Of a DNA stretch of 64,000 nucleotides, positions 1 through 9,152 are shown one piece after another (position 1 is the first letter of the stretch; the number at the start of each line of letters is the position of its first letter). The DNA lies in assembly GCF_001696715.1 (NCBI RefSeq), contig NZ_MBFM01000001.1:420994-484993 (forward strand), read 5' to 3'. The notes beneath the pieces are model-generated. The model was not told the DNA's origin. It did not search any database and was given only the letters and a program-made list of their open reading frames with translations. This DNA comes from Thauera phenolivorans (GTDB lineage Bacteria; Pseudomonadota; Gammaproteobacteria; Burkholderiales; Rhodocyclaceae). Made by a program: the position numbers and the translations under genes.

Positions 1-226
1 GCAAGCCTCGCCCGGGATCGACTCGCACATGGAGGTCGGCAAACGGCGCCTCCGGCATGAAGGCAAAGCTGCCATACACCCCGCGCAGGCTGTGGGCGAA
101 ACCCTTCAGCCTCGAGCGCAGGCGCACGACACAGGCGCCGTAATCGACGAACAGGCCCTCTTCGGCGAGGGCCTGTTCGAGTTCGGAAAGCGAAGTCTGG
201 CTGATCGGACCTGGTGCTGGCGTCAT
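1..226 (-). CDS. HprK-related kinase A (HPr-rel-A type), N-terminal part, cut by window edge
   Basis: The first 75 codons of a leftward gene that runs off the window. Its ATG (224-226) overlaps the stop codon of the PqqD-like gene in an ATGA junction, so the two are translationally coupled. The visible N-terminus opens MTPAPGPISQTSLSELEQAL and continues with a compact Arg/Val-rich segment before the edge. The assignment to the HprK-related kinase of HPr-rel-A systems rests mainly on the PqqD-like neighbour and on recall of the family's N-terminus. The P-loop lies outside the window and cannot be checked. Family members are HPr kinase-like ATPases of unknown substrate. Confidence 0.6.
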   Translation of the reverse strand, partial: MTPAPGPISQTSLSELEQALAEEGLFVDYGACVVRLRSRLKGFAHSLRGVYGSFAFMPEAPFADLHVRVDPGRGL

Positions 227-483
227 CCCTCCAGCATGCCGATGTCGCCCATCATGCGCAACAGCTGCCGCATCTCGGGCGTGTCACAGTCGAGCTGGAA
301 CTCCTCCCGCAGTTGCCGACGGAGCACCTCCGCGGAAACCGGGCCCTCCGCCGACAGTTCCTCGGCGATCTCCGCGACCACCGCGGCTGCGGGCGGGAGC
401 ACGTGCGTCTCCCAGCTCAGCGGGTCGAACACGACTGCGGCGTCACCGAGACGCCGCAGATGTGGCTTTTCGCCGATCGCCAT
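223..483 (-). CDS. PqqD-like peptide chaperone of HPr-rel-A type
   Basis: An 86-aa protein with the PqqD pattern: an N-terminal strand region ending around FDPLSWETHVLPP, then a helical half (VVAEIAEEL, EVLRRQLREEF). PqqD-fold proteins bind peptide precursors and present them to modifying enzymes. This short stand-alone form is the type found beside HprK-related kinases. It sits 15 bases downstream of the exported-protein gene at 499-1098 and overlaps the kinase gene by four bases, so the three probably form one operon. What peptide it would carry is unknown. The family call is by sequence style, without a search. Confidence 0.65.
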   Translation of the reverse strand: MAIGEKPHLRRLGDAAVVFDPLSWETHVLPPAAAVVAEIAEELSAEGPVSAEVLRRQLREEFQLDCDTPEMRQLLRMMGDIGMLEG

Positions 484-498
484 CGAGCGCCTCGGCGA

Positions 499-1098
499 TC
501 AGTTGATCACGGTCGAGGTGAGGGTCGCCCCGGTCAAGGAGTTCCAGCACGACGCGCCGCTGATCGGGTTGATGACGGGCGAGCTGGTCGGATACACATA
601 CAGGGTCTGACTGATTCCGGCCTGGTAGGCTGCATAGTCCACGAGGACGAATCGCTCCCCCTCGGGCTTGGCCAATTCGCCAATAGGCTTGTTGTTGGCA
701 GCACTCAGCGCCACCGGGTCGGCAGTACCGTCCGCGAGCACGCGGTACCACTGACTGCTCAGGGTGAAATAGAGCTCCTTCTGCGCCGCCGGGGCGGCGC
801 TCGCCACTGCATCGGCGCTGCCCGTCGCGGACGCGTCCAGGAAGGCGCTGGTGCTGGTCGCCGAGACCGAACCGGTGAAACTGTAAACATCGACCTTGAA
901 GCGCATCCAGTTGTCCGGCGCAGCGGCGACGCCAGCGGGCGGCGAGTTCTGCGCGAGTTCCTGGCTCTTCTGTGCGCAGGTCACGCTGGTCGCCGCCAGC
1001 GCGGCACCGCTGGGCAAGGTGAGAATGACGGGTGCGCTGGCGGCGGCGCGCAGGATCCGACGCCGCTGCTCGGTTCGCTCGGATTTGGACTGGGTCAT
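499..1098 (-). CDS. Small exported protein of unknown function, head of the HPr-rel-A-type operon
   Basis: 199 aa, not recognised. The N-terminus has a twin-arginine-like run (QRRRILRAA, residues 11-19), a hydrophobic stretch and an AALA-AT cleavage site near residue 36, so export by Tat or Sec is likely. The mature part is rich in Ala, Ser and Thr. It has only two cysteines, C41 just after the cleavage site and C184 near the C-terminus, which could form one disulfide joining the ends. An AGAGGA ribosome-binding site lies seven bases before the ATG. It is the first gene before the PqqD-like and HprK-like genes. A substrate or partner role is a guess from position only. Confidence 0.6.
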   Translation of the reverse strand: MTQSKSERTEQRRRILRAAASAPVILTLPSGAALAATSVTCAQKSQELAQNSPPAGVAAAPDNWMRFKVDVYSFTGSVSATSTSAFLDASATGSADAVASAAPAAQKELYFTLSSQWYRVLADGTADPVALSAANNKPIGELAKPEGERFVLVDYAAYQAGISQTLYVYPTSSPVINPISGASCWNSLTGATLTSTVIN

Positions 1099-1306
1099 GG
1101 CAAATCCTCTTGTTTCTATGCTGAATATTCGCTGTCAGGGTACATCATCAAGGCATCGAAAACGATGCCGGCATGCTGCATGAAACCTCTGCGCTATACA
1201 CGCAATATTCAAGCCACACGCCTTACCGATAGAAAAAACCTCTTTCGCTCAAGCAGTTGAACGACATCGGGGGCCGCCTGACGCAAGCGTCAAACCCATG
1301 ATCTGT

Positions 1307-1332
1307 AAAAAAAATCGACACTTTCGTGTCGA
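1307..1332 (-). terminator. Intrinsic terminator after grxD
   Basis: A seven-base-pair stem (TCGACAC with GTGTCGA on the plus strand, 1315-1321 and 1326-1332) with a four-base loop. In the minus-strand transcript it is followed by eight consecutive U (1307-1314). It lies 65 bases after the grxD stop codon. The rest of the 298-base gap 1099-1396 holds a short inverted repeat TGACGC-AA-GCGTCA at 1279-1292 and presumably the promoter of the exported-protein gene. I see no further gene there. Confidence 0.85.
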
Positions 1333-1396
1333 GCATTCAAGCTCCGATCGATTCGAACGGCATGGAGCGGGTTCGCCCCATGCCGCCGCGCCCGGA

Positions 1397-1720
1397 TCAC
1401 CCGGCGGCGCCCGCGTCCTTCAGCATCTGCTGGAGCTCGCCGCTCTCGTACATCTCTCGCATGATGTCGCTGCCACCGACGAATTCGCCGTTGACGTAGA
1501 GCTGCGGGATCGTCGGCCAGTTCGAGAACTCCTTGATGCCCTGGCGGATCTCGGGGTCGGCGAGTACGTTCACCGCGAAGACCTCGGCGACGCCGCAGGC
1601 CTTGAGGATCTGCACCGCGCCGGAGGAAAAGCCGCATTGCGGAAACTGCGGCGAGCCCTTCATGTAGAGCACCACCGGGTGCGAACTCACCTGCTGTTGA
1701 ATGACGTCATTGATGTTCAT
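1397..1720 (-). CDS. grxD: Monothiol glutaredoxin Grx4 family
   Basis: 107 aa, the normal length for a Grx4-type monothiol glutaredoxin. The active-site motif CGFS is present in the context [10 protein letters not shown] (around residues 27-36). The [19 protein letters not shown] segment supplies the glutathione-binding TVP-like loop and the GGSD motif. These proteins bind a glutathione-ligated [2Fe-2S] cluster and deliver or sense iron-sulfur clusters in the cytosol. The gene follows prmC by 131 bases and is the last gene of the hemA-prfA-prmC-grxD run. A terminator follows it. Confidence 0.95.
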   Translation of the reverse strand: MNINDVIQQQVSSHPVVLYMKGSPQFPQCGFSSGAVQILKACGVAEVFAVNVLADPEIRQGIKEFSNWPTIPQLYVNGEFVGGSDIMREMYESGELQQMLKDAGAAG

Positions 1721-1851
1721 GGAACGGACCCGCTATAGTTGAGTGAAACAGTCGGAAATTCTAGGCGCGGAGCCGGTGCGCGTCAATATCGCCCCAGCCG
1801 CGAACGCTTCCCGAAAAGCGCGACAAGGAGTTGCTTTCGCGGCCTAGCCGC

Positions 1852-2697
1852 TCAGCCACGGCCCAACCAGCGCCCGCCGGACACTCGCTCGATGCCCGCA
1901 AGATCCTTCCACGAGGCGATCCCGGCGAACCCGGCATCGGTCAGCAAGCCCCGCACAGCGAGCGCCTGGTCATAGCCATGCTCGACGAAGAGCCAGCCGC
2001 CGCGCTCGAGCCGGGCCGGCGCTGCCGCCACGATCGACGCGAGATCGTCGAGACCGGCCGGGCCGGCGGCCAGCGCCGAGCGGGGCTCGAAGCGCAGGTC
2101 GCCCTGCTGAAGATGGGGATCGCCAGAGGCGATGTAGGGCGGATTGGCGACGATGATGTCGAAGCGCTCCTCGCCGAGGGAGGCGAACCAGTCGCTCTCG
2201 ACGAAGGAGACGCTGGCGCCCAGCCGCGCGGCGTTGGCCATCGCAACCCAGAGCGCCTCGCGCGAGCGGTCCACCGCCGTCACCTCGGCCTCGTCCAGCT
2301 CGAGGGCGAGCGTGATCGCCAGCACGCCGCTGCCGGTACCGAGATCGAGCAGCTTCACCCGCCGCCCTTCGCCGCAGTGGGCGATCACCAGTTCGACCAG
2401 CAGCTCGGTGTCGGGCCGCGGGATCAATACCGAGGCGCTCACCATGAACTCCCGCCCGTAGAACTCTCGCCCGCCGACCAGATAGGCCACCGGCTCGCCC
2501 GCCTCCCGTCGCTCGATCAGCGCGCGGTAGTCCGCCCAGGCCTTCGCCTCGAGCGGCTGCTCCGGCCGTGCCACCAGACGCGACAGCGGGCATTGCAGGA
2601 CATGGCGCAGCAGCAGTCGCGCCTCCATCGGGTCTACCCGCAGCCTGCCCCAGGCGAGCGCGGCAGCAATGTCGACCGGAGGCTCGGGAAAGTCCAT
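1852..2697 (-). CDS. prmC: Release factor glutamine N5-methyltransferase PrmC (HemK)
   Basis: 281 aa. An N-terminal helical domain is followed by a class I methyltransferase domain with the SAM-binding loop LLDLGTGSGVLAI and the catalytic NPPY motif (ANPPYIASGD). PrmC methylates the glutamine of the GGQ motif in release factors RF1 and RF2. The RF1 gene prfA lies immediately upstream with one base between its stop and this ATG, so enzyme and substrate are co-transcribed. Length and motifs are normal. Confidence 0.96.
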   Translation of the reverse strand: MDFPEPPVDIAAALAWGRLRVDPMEARLLLRHVLQCPLSRLVARPEQPLEAKAWADYRALIERREAGEPVAYLVGGREFYGREFMVSASVLIPRPDTELLVELVIAHCGEGRRVKLLDLGTGSGVLAITLALELDEAEVTAVDRSREALWVAMANAARLGASVSFVESDWFASLGEERFDIIVANPPYIASGDPHLQQGDLRFEPRSALAAGPAGLDDLASIVAAAPARLERGGWLFVEHGYDQALAVRGLLTDAGFAGIASWKDLAGIERVSGGRWLGRG

Positions 2698-2698
2698 C

Positions 2699-3778
2699 TC
2701 AGTCCTCCGCGAGGGCGGCGAGCTGGGCCGCCTGGTGCTCGAGGGTCAGCGCATCCACGAGTTCATCGAGATCGCCCTGCATCACCGCATCGAGCTTGTA
2801 CAGGGTGAGGTTGATGCGGTGGTCGGTGACCCGGCCCTGGGGGAAGTTGTAGGTGCGGATGCGCTCGGAGCGGTCGCCGCTGCCGACGAGGCTCTTCCGT
2901 GCCGCCGCCTCCGCGCTCTGCTGCGCGCGCACGCGGGCGTCGTAAAGGCGGGCTGCGAGCACGGCGAGCGCCTGCGCCCTGTTGCGGTGCTGCGAACGGT
3001 CGTCCTGGCATTCGACCACGAGGCCGGTGGGGAGGTGGGTGACCCGCACCGCGGAATCGGTCTTGTTGATGTGCTGGCCGCCCGCACCCGAGGCGCGAAA
3101 GGTGTCGATGCGCAGGTCCGCCGGGTTGATGTCCACCGCTTCGACCTCGTCGGCCTCGGGCAGCACCGCCACCGTGCACGCCGAGGTGTGGATGCGGCCC
3201 TGCGTCTCGGTGACCGGCACGCGCTGCACGCGATGGCCGCCCGACTCGAACTTCAGCTTCGAGTAGGCGCCGGCACCGACGACGCGGGCGATGACCTCCT
3301 TGTAGCCGCCGAGCTCGGACTCGCTCGCCGACACGACCTCCAGCGTCCAGCGCTGACGTTCGGCATAGCGCGCATACATGCGCAGCAATTCGCCCGCGAA
3401 CAGCGCCGCCTCGTCGCCGCCGGTGCCGGCGCGGATCTCGAGAAAGAGGTTGCGCTCATCGTTGGGATCGCGCGGCAGCAGGGCGCGCTGCAGGTCGCGC
3501 TCGAGCGCTTCGATGCGCGCCTCGCCAGCCTCGAGTTCGGCCTCGCCGAACTCGCGCATCTCGGGGTCGGCGAGCAGTTCGCGCGCAGTCGCGCAGTCGG
3601 CAACCGCCTGGCGCCAACGCTGGTAGAGCTCGACCACCGGCTCGATCTCGGCACGCTCGCGACCGAGCGCACGAAAACCGTTCATGTCGCGCGCGGCGTC
3701 TTCGGCCGCGAGCTCGCGATCCAGCTCTTCCAGTCGGGCGGCGAGGTGTTCGAGTTTGTCGCGGATGCTCTGCTTCAT
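2699..3778 (-). CDS. prfA: Peptide chain release factor 1
   Basis: 359 aa from the ATG at 3776-3778. The frame is open five codons further to a TTG, but the ATG gives [12 protein letters not shown], the usual RF1 N-terminus and length. The stop-codon recognition tripeptide PxT appears as PVT in [14 protein letters not shown], which marks RF1 (UAA/UAG) rather than RF2. The peptidyl-tRNA hydrolysis motif GGQ sits in [14 protein letters not shown]; its Gln is the PrmC target. It lies between hemA (68 bases upstream) and prmC. Confidence 0.96.
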   Translation of the reverse strand: MKQSIRDKLEHLAARLEELDRELAAEDAARDMNGFRALGRERAEIEPVVELYQRWRQAVADCATARELLADPEMREFGEAELEAGEARIEALERDLQRALLPRDPNDERNLFLEIRAGTGGDEAALFAGELLRMYARYAERQRWTLEVVSASESELGGYKEVIARVVGAGAYSKLKFESGGHRVQRVPVTETQGRIHTSACTVAVLPEADEVEAVDINPADLRIDTFRASGAGGQHINKTDSAVRVTHLPTGLVVECQDDRSQHRNRAQALAVLAARLYDARVRAQQSAEAAARKSLVGSGDRSERIRTYNFPQGRVTDHRINLTLYKLDAVMQGDLDELVDALTLEHQAAQLAALAED

Positions 3779-3846
3779 GGATGTGTCTACCAATATGCGC
3801 GGACGCGTACGGCCGGCCTCTGCCGACGGCGGCGCGCGGGATGCGG

Positions 3847-5100
3847 CTAGCGCCGACGGGCGCTATGCAGCAGCTGGCCGATCAGTTGCACGGCCTCGAG
3901 CTGGCGCTCGCCCTCCGCATCGTGCAGGTAGCGCGAAGGCGCATGGGTCAGCTTGTTGGTGAGCCGATGGGCGAGCGCGGCGATCACCTGCTCCGGGTCG
4001 TCGCCCCGGCGAAGCAGCCTCAGCGCACGCTCGAGCTCGGTCTGGCGCGTCTCGTCGGCCTGCTCGCGCAGGGCGCGGATGGTAGGCACCACCCCGCGCA
4101 GTTCAAGCCAGTGCAGGAACCCGTCCACCCGGGTGTCGATGATGCGCTCGGCCTCCACCACCGCCTGCTGGCGCGACTCGAGGCCGGCATCGACCACCTG
4201 GGCGAGGTCGTCGACCGTATACAGGAAGACGTCGTCCATCTCGCCGATCTCGGGCTCGATGTCGCGCGGCACGGCAAGGTCGACCATCACCATCGGCCGG
4301 TGGCGACGCGCCTTCACCGCGCGTTCGGCCATGCCGAGGCCGACGATCGGCAGCGGCGCAGCGGTGCAGGAGACGATCACGTCGAACTTCGGCAAGACCT
4401 CGCCGATGCCGTCGAGCCGCATCGTGCGGGCGCCGAAGCGCGAGGCAAGTTCCTGCGCGCGCTCCTCGGTGCGGTTGGCCACCGTCATCGAAGCCGGGCG
4501 GGCGCCGGCGAAGTGCGCCGCGCACAGCTCGATCATCTCGCCCGCGCCGATGAACAGCACGTGCTGCTCGGAGATGTGACCGAAGATGCGCTCGACCAGA
4601 TGCACCGAGGCGGCGGCCATCGACACGATGTTGGCGCCGATCGCGGTGCTCGAACGCACCTCCTTGGCGACGGCGAAGGTGTTCTGGAACAGCTTGTTGA
4701 GCAGCATGCCCAGGGTGCCCGCCTCTTCGGCGGTACGCACCGCATCCTTCACCTGGCCGAGGATCTGCGGCTCGCCGATCACCATCGAGTCGAGCCCGCT
4801 GGCGACGCGGAACACATGGCGGATCGCGTCGCGCTCGGGATAGGCGTAAAGGTAGGGCGACACCTCGGTCAGCGACAGCTGGTGAAAGCGCGCCAGCCAG
4901 TCGGCGGCGGCCTGGGCCTGCTCGGCGGTGAAATAGAGTTCGGTGCGGTTGCAGGTCGACAGGATCGCCGCCTCGCGCACCTCGCCGGCGCGCGTCAGGT
5001 CGTGCAGGGCTTCACCGAGCGATTCGGCCTGAAACGCCACGCGCTCGCGGATCGCGAGCGGCGCGGTGTGGTGATTCAGTCCGAGGGCGTAGAGTTGCAT
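3847..5100 (-). CDS. hemA: Glutamyl-tRNA reductase
   Basis: 417 aa from the ATG at 5098-5100. A longer in-frame start exists, but [19 protein letters not shown] is the family N-terminus. The catalytic cysteine is in STCNRTELY near residue 50, and the NADPH-binding region follows (VLFIGAGEM). A dimerisation helix domain forms the C-terminus. The enzyme reduces glutamyl-tRNA to glutamate-1-semialdehyde, the first committed step of C5-pathway tetrapyrrole synthesis. It supplies haem to the cytochromes encoded elsewhere in the window. It heads the hemA-prfA-prmC-grxD run. Confidence 0.96.
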   Translation of the reverse strand: MQLYALGLNHHTAPLAIRERVAFQAESLGEALHDLTRAGEVREAAILSTCNRTELYFTAEQAQAAADWLARFHQLSLTEVSPYLYAYPERDAIRHVFRVASGLDSMVIGEPQILGQVKDAVRTAEEAGTLGMLLNKLFQNTFAVAKEVRSSTAIGANIVSMAAASVHLVERIFGHISEQHVLFIGAGEMIELCAAHFAGARPASMTVANRTEERAQELASRFGARTMRLDGIGEVLPKFDVIVSCTAAPLPIVGLGMAERAVKARRHRPMVMVDLAVPRDIEPEIGEMDDVFLYTVDDLAQVVDAGLESRQQAVVEAERIIDTRVDGFLHWLELRGVVPTIRALREQADETRQTELERALRLLRRGDDPEQVIAALAHRLTNKLTHAPSRYLHDAEGERQLEAVQLIGQLLHSARRR

Positions 5101-5146
5101 GCGCGGGAAGCCTGCTGAAAACCGGCGATTTGCGGATAACCGGCGG

Positions 5147-5175
5147 ATTATAGCATCCGCGATTTTCCGCAAAGA
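5147..5175 (-). promoter_or_regulatory. Probable hemA promoter
   Basis: A perfect TATAAT on the minus strand (plus ATTATA at 5147-5152), 46 bases before the hemA ATG. The -35 is poor: the best candidates around 5168-5175 match few consensus bases. The -10 element alone carries the call. Confidence 0.4.
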
Positions 5176-5223
5176 TTGAGCGGGATCAGCCGGGTTCGCG
5201 TCACGATCCCGCCGGATCGACCC

Positions 5224-5261
5224 AAAAGCAAAACGGGCCGACGCGAACGCCGACCCGTTTT
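5224..5261 (-). terminator. Intrinsic terminator after tRNA-Phe
   Basis: The minus-strand transcript reads a 14-pair stem (two G-U pairs) starting AAAACGGG and ending CCCGUUUU, capped by a UUCG tetraloop and followed by a second U run. It lies 8 bases past the tRNA 3' end. Confidence 0.85.
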
Positions 5262-5269
5262 TCTTGTTC

Positions 5270-5345
5270 TGGTGGCCAGGGACGGAATCGAACCGCCGAC
5301 ACGCGGATTTTCAATCCGCTGCTCTACCAACTGAGCTACCTGGCC
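5270..5345 (-). tRNA. tRNA-Phe (GAA)
   Basis: 76 nt including an encoded CCA. The minus-strand sequence starts GGCCAGGTAGCTCAGTTGG. The anticodon stem-loop carries GAA, and the T-arm reads GGTTCGATTCC. The acceptor stem GGCCAGG pairs with CCTGGCC. It is a single-gene transcript with its own consensus promoter and terminator. Confidence 0.98.
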
Positions 5346-5357
5346 GAAGAAGGCCGC

Positions 5358-5385
5358 ATTATAGCGGTCTTGCTGGAGCTGTCAA
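5358..5385 (-). promoter_or_regulatory. Consensus sigma-70 promoter of tRNA-Phe
   Basis: On the minus strand TTGACA (5380-5385) and TATAAT (5358-5363) are separated by 16 bases, both perfect. The tRNA 5' end is 13 bases downstream. The tRNA-Leu gene at 57.7 kb has the same 6-16-6 design. Confidence 0.9.
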
Positions 5386-5427
5386 ATCCCTTTTCGGATT
5401 TTCTATCGCGGCTCCCCCCACACGCCG

Positions 5428-5451
5428 TGAAAGAAAGCGGCGGGCCGCTTT
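5428..5451 (-). terminator. Possible terminator after actP
   Basis: A perfect seven-pair hairpin AAAGCGG/CCGCTTT with a four-base loop (5434-5451), followed on the minus strand by a short CTTTC tract. It is about 50 bases past the actP stop. The weak U run keeps confidence moderate. Confidence 0.5.
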
Positions 5452-5500
5452 CGCGAACCCGCCGCATCCATTCAGCCCCCGCCCGCAGGCGGGGATGGGC

Positions 5501-7216
5501 TCAGTGAGCCGACGCGGCCGAGGCGCCGATGCCGGTTTCCGAACGCACCGACTGGGCGAGGAAGCCGGCGCGGTCTTCCTTGGCACGCGCACTGTTGTCG
5601 AGGATGGAGAACAGCCAGATGCCGATGAAGCCGGCCGCCATCGAGAACAGCGCGGGCGAGGCATACGGGAAGGGGGCGGAGCCGGCGGGATTGCCAAGCG
5701 TCGCTTCCCACACCGAGGGCGACAGCACGGTCAGCAGCACGGCGGAGAGCAGACCGAGGAAGCCGCCGATGGTGGCGCCACGGGTGGTGCAGTTCTTCCA
5801 CAGCACCGACATGAACAGCACCGGGAAGTTGGCCGAGGCCGCGATCGCGAAGGCCAGCGACACCATGAAGGCGATGTTCTGCTTCTCGAACGCGATGCCG
5901 AGGATCACCGCGATCACGCCGAGCACCATGGTGGTGATGCGCGAGACGCGCAGTTCCGAAGCGGAATCCGCCTTGCCCTTCTTGAACACGGTGGAGTACA
6001 GGTCATGCGACACCGCCGAGGCGCCCGACAGGGTGAGACCGGCGACCACCGCGAGGATGGTGGCGAAGGCCACGGCCGAGATGAAGCCGAGGAAGATGTT
6101 GCCGCCGACCGCATTGGCCAGATGCACCGCCGCCATGTTGCCGCCGCCGATCAGAACGCCCTTGGCGTCGAGGAAGTCGGGGTTGGTGGACACGAAGACG
6201 ATCGCGCCGAAGCCGATGATGAAGGTCAGCACGTAGAAGTAGCCGATCCAGGTCGTGGCCCAGAACACCGACTTGCGGGCTTCCTTGGCATCGGGCACGG
6301 TGAAGAAGCGCATCAGCACGTGCGGCAGGCCGGCGGTGCCGAACATCAGCGCCATGCCGAAGGAGATCGCCGAGATCGGATCCTTGATGAAGGAGCCCGG
6401 CCCCATGATCGACTGCCCCGCCGCCGATGCCTCTGCCGCCGTCTTGCCGCCCGCCATGGCCACTTCGGTCTTGATCCGCACCGCGTCGGCGAACATCGCC
6501 TCGGGCGAGAAGCCGTAGTTCAGCAGCACCATGAAGGCCATGAAGGACGCGCCGGCGAGCAGCAGGCAGGCCTTGATGATCTGCACCCAGGTGGTCGCGG
6601 TCATGCCGCCGAACAGCACGTAGATCATCATCAGCGCGCCGACGATGACTACCGCCATCCAGTACTCGAGGCCGAACAGCAGCTTGATCAGCTGGCCGGC
6701 GCCGACCATCTGCGCGATCAGGTAGAAGGCCACCACCACCAGCGTGCCGGAAGCGGCGAAGGCGCGGATCGGGGTCTGCTTGAAGCGGTAGGCGGCGACG
6801 TCGGCGAAGGTGAACTTGCCGAGGTTGCGGAGCTTCTCCGCCATCAGGAAAGTGATCACCGGCCAGCCGACGAGGAAGCCGATCGAGTAGATCAGGCCGT
6901 CGTAGCCGCTCATCATCACCGCGGCCGAGATGCCGAGGAAGGAGGCCGCCGACATGTAGTCGCCGGCAATCGCGAGCCCGTTCTGAAAACCCGTGATGCC
7001 GCCGCCGGCGGTGTAGAAGTCGGCGGCCGACTTGGTCTTCGACGCCGCCCACTTGGTGATGAACAGGGTGCCGACCACGAAAACCCCGAACATCGCGATC
7101 GCGGTCCAGTTGGTCGCCTGTTTTTCCGCCTGGCCGAGGTCGCCGCCGGCGGCGATCGCCGCCGCCGACAGGGTGGCGAGCAGCAGGCCGCCCGCGAGGT
7201 GCATGAGCCCGCTCAT
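5501..7216 (-). CDS. actP: Cation/acetate symporter ActP
   Basis: 571 aa, a sodium:solute symporter family (SSS) permease with a signal-like N-terminus ([20 protein letters not shown]) and about 13 membrane segments. The segment [22 protein letters not shown] and the G/A-rich first helices are typical of ActP acetate/glycolate permeases. Its start codon overlaps the stop of the upstream DUF485 gene (ATGA), the standard yjcH-actP pairing. A two-component system lies upstream on the same strand and may control it. An acetyl-CoA synthetase, often linked, is not in this neighbourhood. Confidence 0.93.
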   Translation of the reverse strand: MSGLMHLAGGLLLATLSAAAIAAGGDLGQAEKQATNWTAIAMFGVFVVGTLFITKWAASKTKSAADFYTAGGGITGFQNGLAIAGDYMSAASFLGISAAVMMSGYDGLIYSIGFLVGWPVITFLMAEKLRNLGKFTFADVAAYRFKQTPIRAFAASGTLVVVAFYLIAQMVGAGQLIKLLFGLEYWMAVVIVGALMMIYVLFGGMTATTWVQIIKACLLLAGASFMAFMVLLNYGFSPEAMFADAVRIKTEVAMAGGKTAAEASAAGQSIMGPGSFIKDPISAISFGMALMFGTAGLPHVLMRFFTVPDAKEARKSVFWATTWIGYFYVLTFIIGFGAIVFVSTNPDFLDAKGVLIGGGNMAAVHLANAVGGNIFLGFISAVAFATILAVVAGLTLSGASAVSHDLYSTVFKKGKADSASELRVSRITTMVLGVIAVILGIAFEKQNIAFMVSLAFAIAASANFPVLFMSVLWKNCTTRGATIGGFLGLLSAVLLTVLSPSVWEATLGNPAGSAPFPYASPALFSMAAGFIGIWLFSILDNSARAKEDRAGFLAQSVRSETGIGASAASAH

Positions 7217-7521
7217 TTGCCGGCCTCCTTGACGATGTCGCGCGTCATCGCGTCGAACTCGGAGTTCGCGCGGCGCACGTAGAAGCCGGTGATGAGGATC
7301 GTGAACACGATCAGGCCGAAGCCGACCGGAATGCCGAGTGTCGTCACGCCCTCGCCCAGGCGCTGATGGAGGAGCTCCTTGTCGAAGGCGATGACCGCGA
7401 TGTAGCCGTAGTAGGCCACCATCATGATCGCGGTGAGCAGCCAGCCGAAGCGCGTGCGCGTCTTCACCAGACGCTGGTACTTCGGATTGGCGGCGATCTG
7501 TGCCACCAGTTTGTCTTCCAT
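7213..7521 (-). CDS. yjcH: DUF485 inner-membrane protein, ActP partner
   Basis: 102 aa with two membrane helices ([19 protein letters not shown] and [21 protein letters not shown]), the DUF485 pattern. An AAGGAG ribosome-binding site precedes the ATG. DUF485 genes are almost always placed before actP. They are thought to assist or stabilise the permease, but the function is not established. The actP ATG overlaps this stop. Confidence 0.9.
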   Translation of the reverse strand: MEDKLVAQIAANPKYQRLVKTRTRFGWLLTAIMMVAYYGYIAVIAFDKELLHQRLGEGVTTLGIPVGFGLIVFTILITGFYVRRANSEFDAMTRDIVKEAGK

Positions 7522-7664
7522 TTTCCGTCTCCTTGTCGCTTTTGGCGTCGGGCCTTCACCCGGCGAGACGGAAGCTACTCCCCGATGCTTACCCGCCGCT
7601 TACGGCACCGCCGCAGCGCACAAAAAGATGGGTCGGCAGGCCCGGCCACCGAGGTGATGGCCAT

Positions 7665-9152
7665 TCAGCCGAGCGGCTGGAAGCCCCCCTTCACCGGCGG
7701 CAGCACCTGCAGCGCGGTGCGCGGGAACACCACGCGGGCGATCGTGCCCGCCCCCGCGGGGTTGGGATCGAGGGTGACGGACGCGCGGTGGAGCTCGGCG
7801 ATCTCGAGCACGATCGGCAGGCCGAGCCCGGAGCCGTCCTCGCCGCTGCCGAGCACGCGGTAGAAACGCTCGAATACCCGCTCGCGATCGGGCTCGGGAA
7901 TGCCCACGCCGCTGTCCTCGACCTCGACCACCGGCGAGCCCGCCAGGCGGGTGCGGGCGGTGACGTGACCGCCACGCGGAGTGTACTTGATCGCGTTGTC
8001 GATCAGGTTCTTGACCATCTCGCGCAGCAGCACCGGGTTGCCCTCCACCTGCAGCGGCTGCTCGCCGCCTTCGACGCCGAAGTCGATCGCCTTCGCCCGC
8101 GCCCGAGGGTAGACGTCCTGCGCGACCTCGCGCACCACCTCGACCAGATCCACGGTCTCGACCACGTATAGCTTCTCGAAACTGGCTTCGGCGCGCGCAA
8201 GCGAGAGCAGCTGATTGATCAGGTGCGCCGCGCGGTCGGTGCTCTCGGCGATGCGCGCGAGCGAGTCGCGCACCTGGCGCGGATCGGACTCGCAAAGGGC
8301 GAGGTCGGTCTGCATCTTGAGGCCGGTGAGCGGAGTGCGCATCTGGTGCGCGGCGTCAGCGATGAAGCGCTGCTGGGCCTGCAGGTTCTGTTCGAGGCGG
8401 GCCATCATGTCGTTGAAGGCGACGATCAGCGGCCTGACCTCCTCCGGCACGCTCGCCGGCGCGATCGGCGACAGATCGGTCGGCCGACGCTGCCGGATCA
8501 GGCTCTGCAGGCGGTTCAGCGGCGCGATGCCGCGGCTCAGGCCGACCCACACCAGGACGACCGCGAGCGGAATGATCGCGAACTGCGGCAGGAGCACGCC
8601 GGTGACCACCTGCGAGGCGAGATCCGAGCGCTTGTTGCGCGTCTCCGCCACCTGCACCGCGACCAGCGGCCCCTCCGGCTCGCCGCCGGCGCGCAGGAAC
8701 TGGTAGGCGACCCGCACCTCCTCGCCGTGGATCGTCTCGTCGCGGAACAGCACCTCCTCGGCGAACAGCACCGGCGGCACCGCCGCGCGCGGGACCTCGG
8801 CGTCGCCGCTGATCATCTGGCCGCGGACGTCGCTCACCTGGTAGTACACCGCATCGTCCTGGTCTGCGCGGAACATGGCGCGCGGAGGCGCCGGGAAATG
8901 CACTCCGACGCTGCCGTCCTCCTCCAGCATCACCAGGCGCGCCAGCGTGCGCACGCTGTCGGCGAGCGCGCGATCGTAGGGCTGGTTGGCGAGATCGCCG
9001 GCGACGCTGTGGGTGAGGATGATCGAGATCGGCCACAGGAAGAGCAGCGGCGCGAGCATCCAGTCGAGAATCTCGCCGAACAGCGAGTTCGGCGGGCCGG
9101 CACGACGGCCGCCGCCGGCGTTGCGCTCAGACTTTCGGCGCTTGGGCAGCAT
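7665..9152 (-). CDS. Sensor histidine kinase, TctE/QseC type
   Basis: 495 aa from the ATG at 9150-9152 (MLPKRRKSERNAGG), which overlaps the upstream regulator gene by 26 bases. The frame is open further, but that part is antisense-like. Two membrane helices flank a periplasmic sensor of about 150 residues. HAMP, then HisKA with the phospho-acceptor in ADAAHQMRTPLTG, then HATPase with the N box NLIDNAIKYTPRGG and G boxes DSGVGIPE and GSGLGLPI. It partners the response regulator just upstream. TctE senses tricarboxylates in the prototype. Here the neighbour actP suggests a carboxylate signal, which is inference. Confidence 0.88.
   Translation of the reverse strand: MLPKRRKSERNAGGGRRAGPPNSLFGEILDWMLAPLLFLWPISIILTHSVAGDLANQPYDRALADSVRTLARLVMLEEDGSVGVHFPAPPRAMFRADQDDAVYYQVSDVRGQMISGDAEVPRAAVPPVLFAEEVLFRDETIHGEEVRVAYQFLRAGGEPEGPLVAVQVAETRNKRSDLASQVVTGVLLPQFAIIPLAVVLVWVGLSRGIAPLNRLQSLIRQRRPTDLSPIAPASVPEEVRPLIVAFNDMMARLEQNLQAQQRFIADAAHQMRTPLTGLKMQTDLALCESDPRQVRDSLARIAESTDRAAHLINQLLSLARAEASFEKLYVVETVDLVEVVREVAQDVYPRARAKAIDFGVEGGEQPLQVEGNPVLLREMVKNLIDNAIKYTPRGGHVTARTRLAGSPVVEVEDSGVGIPEPDRERVFERFYRVLGSGEDGSGLGLPIVLEIAELHRASVTLDPNPAGAGTIARVVFPRTALQVLPPVKGGFQPLG

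Noticed and set aside
1279-1292. Inverted repeat TGACGC-AA-GCGTCA
   Set aside because: Short, no U tract and no known family match; too weak to call an operator.
5148-5330. 60-aa open frame ([13 protein letters not shown]...) on the minus strand
   Set aside because: It is translated through tRNA-Phe and its terminator, a common false ORF.
5264-7282. 672-codon open frame on the plus strand
   Set aside because: Antisense to actP and starts within tRNA-Phe; composition is low-complexity Arg/His/Glu.
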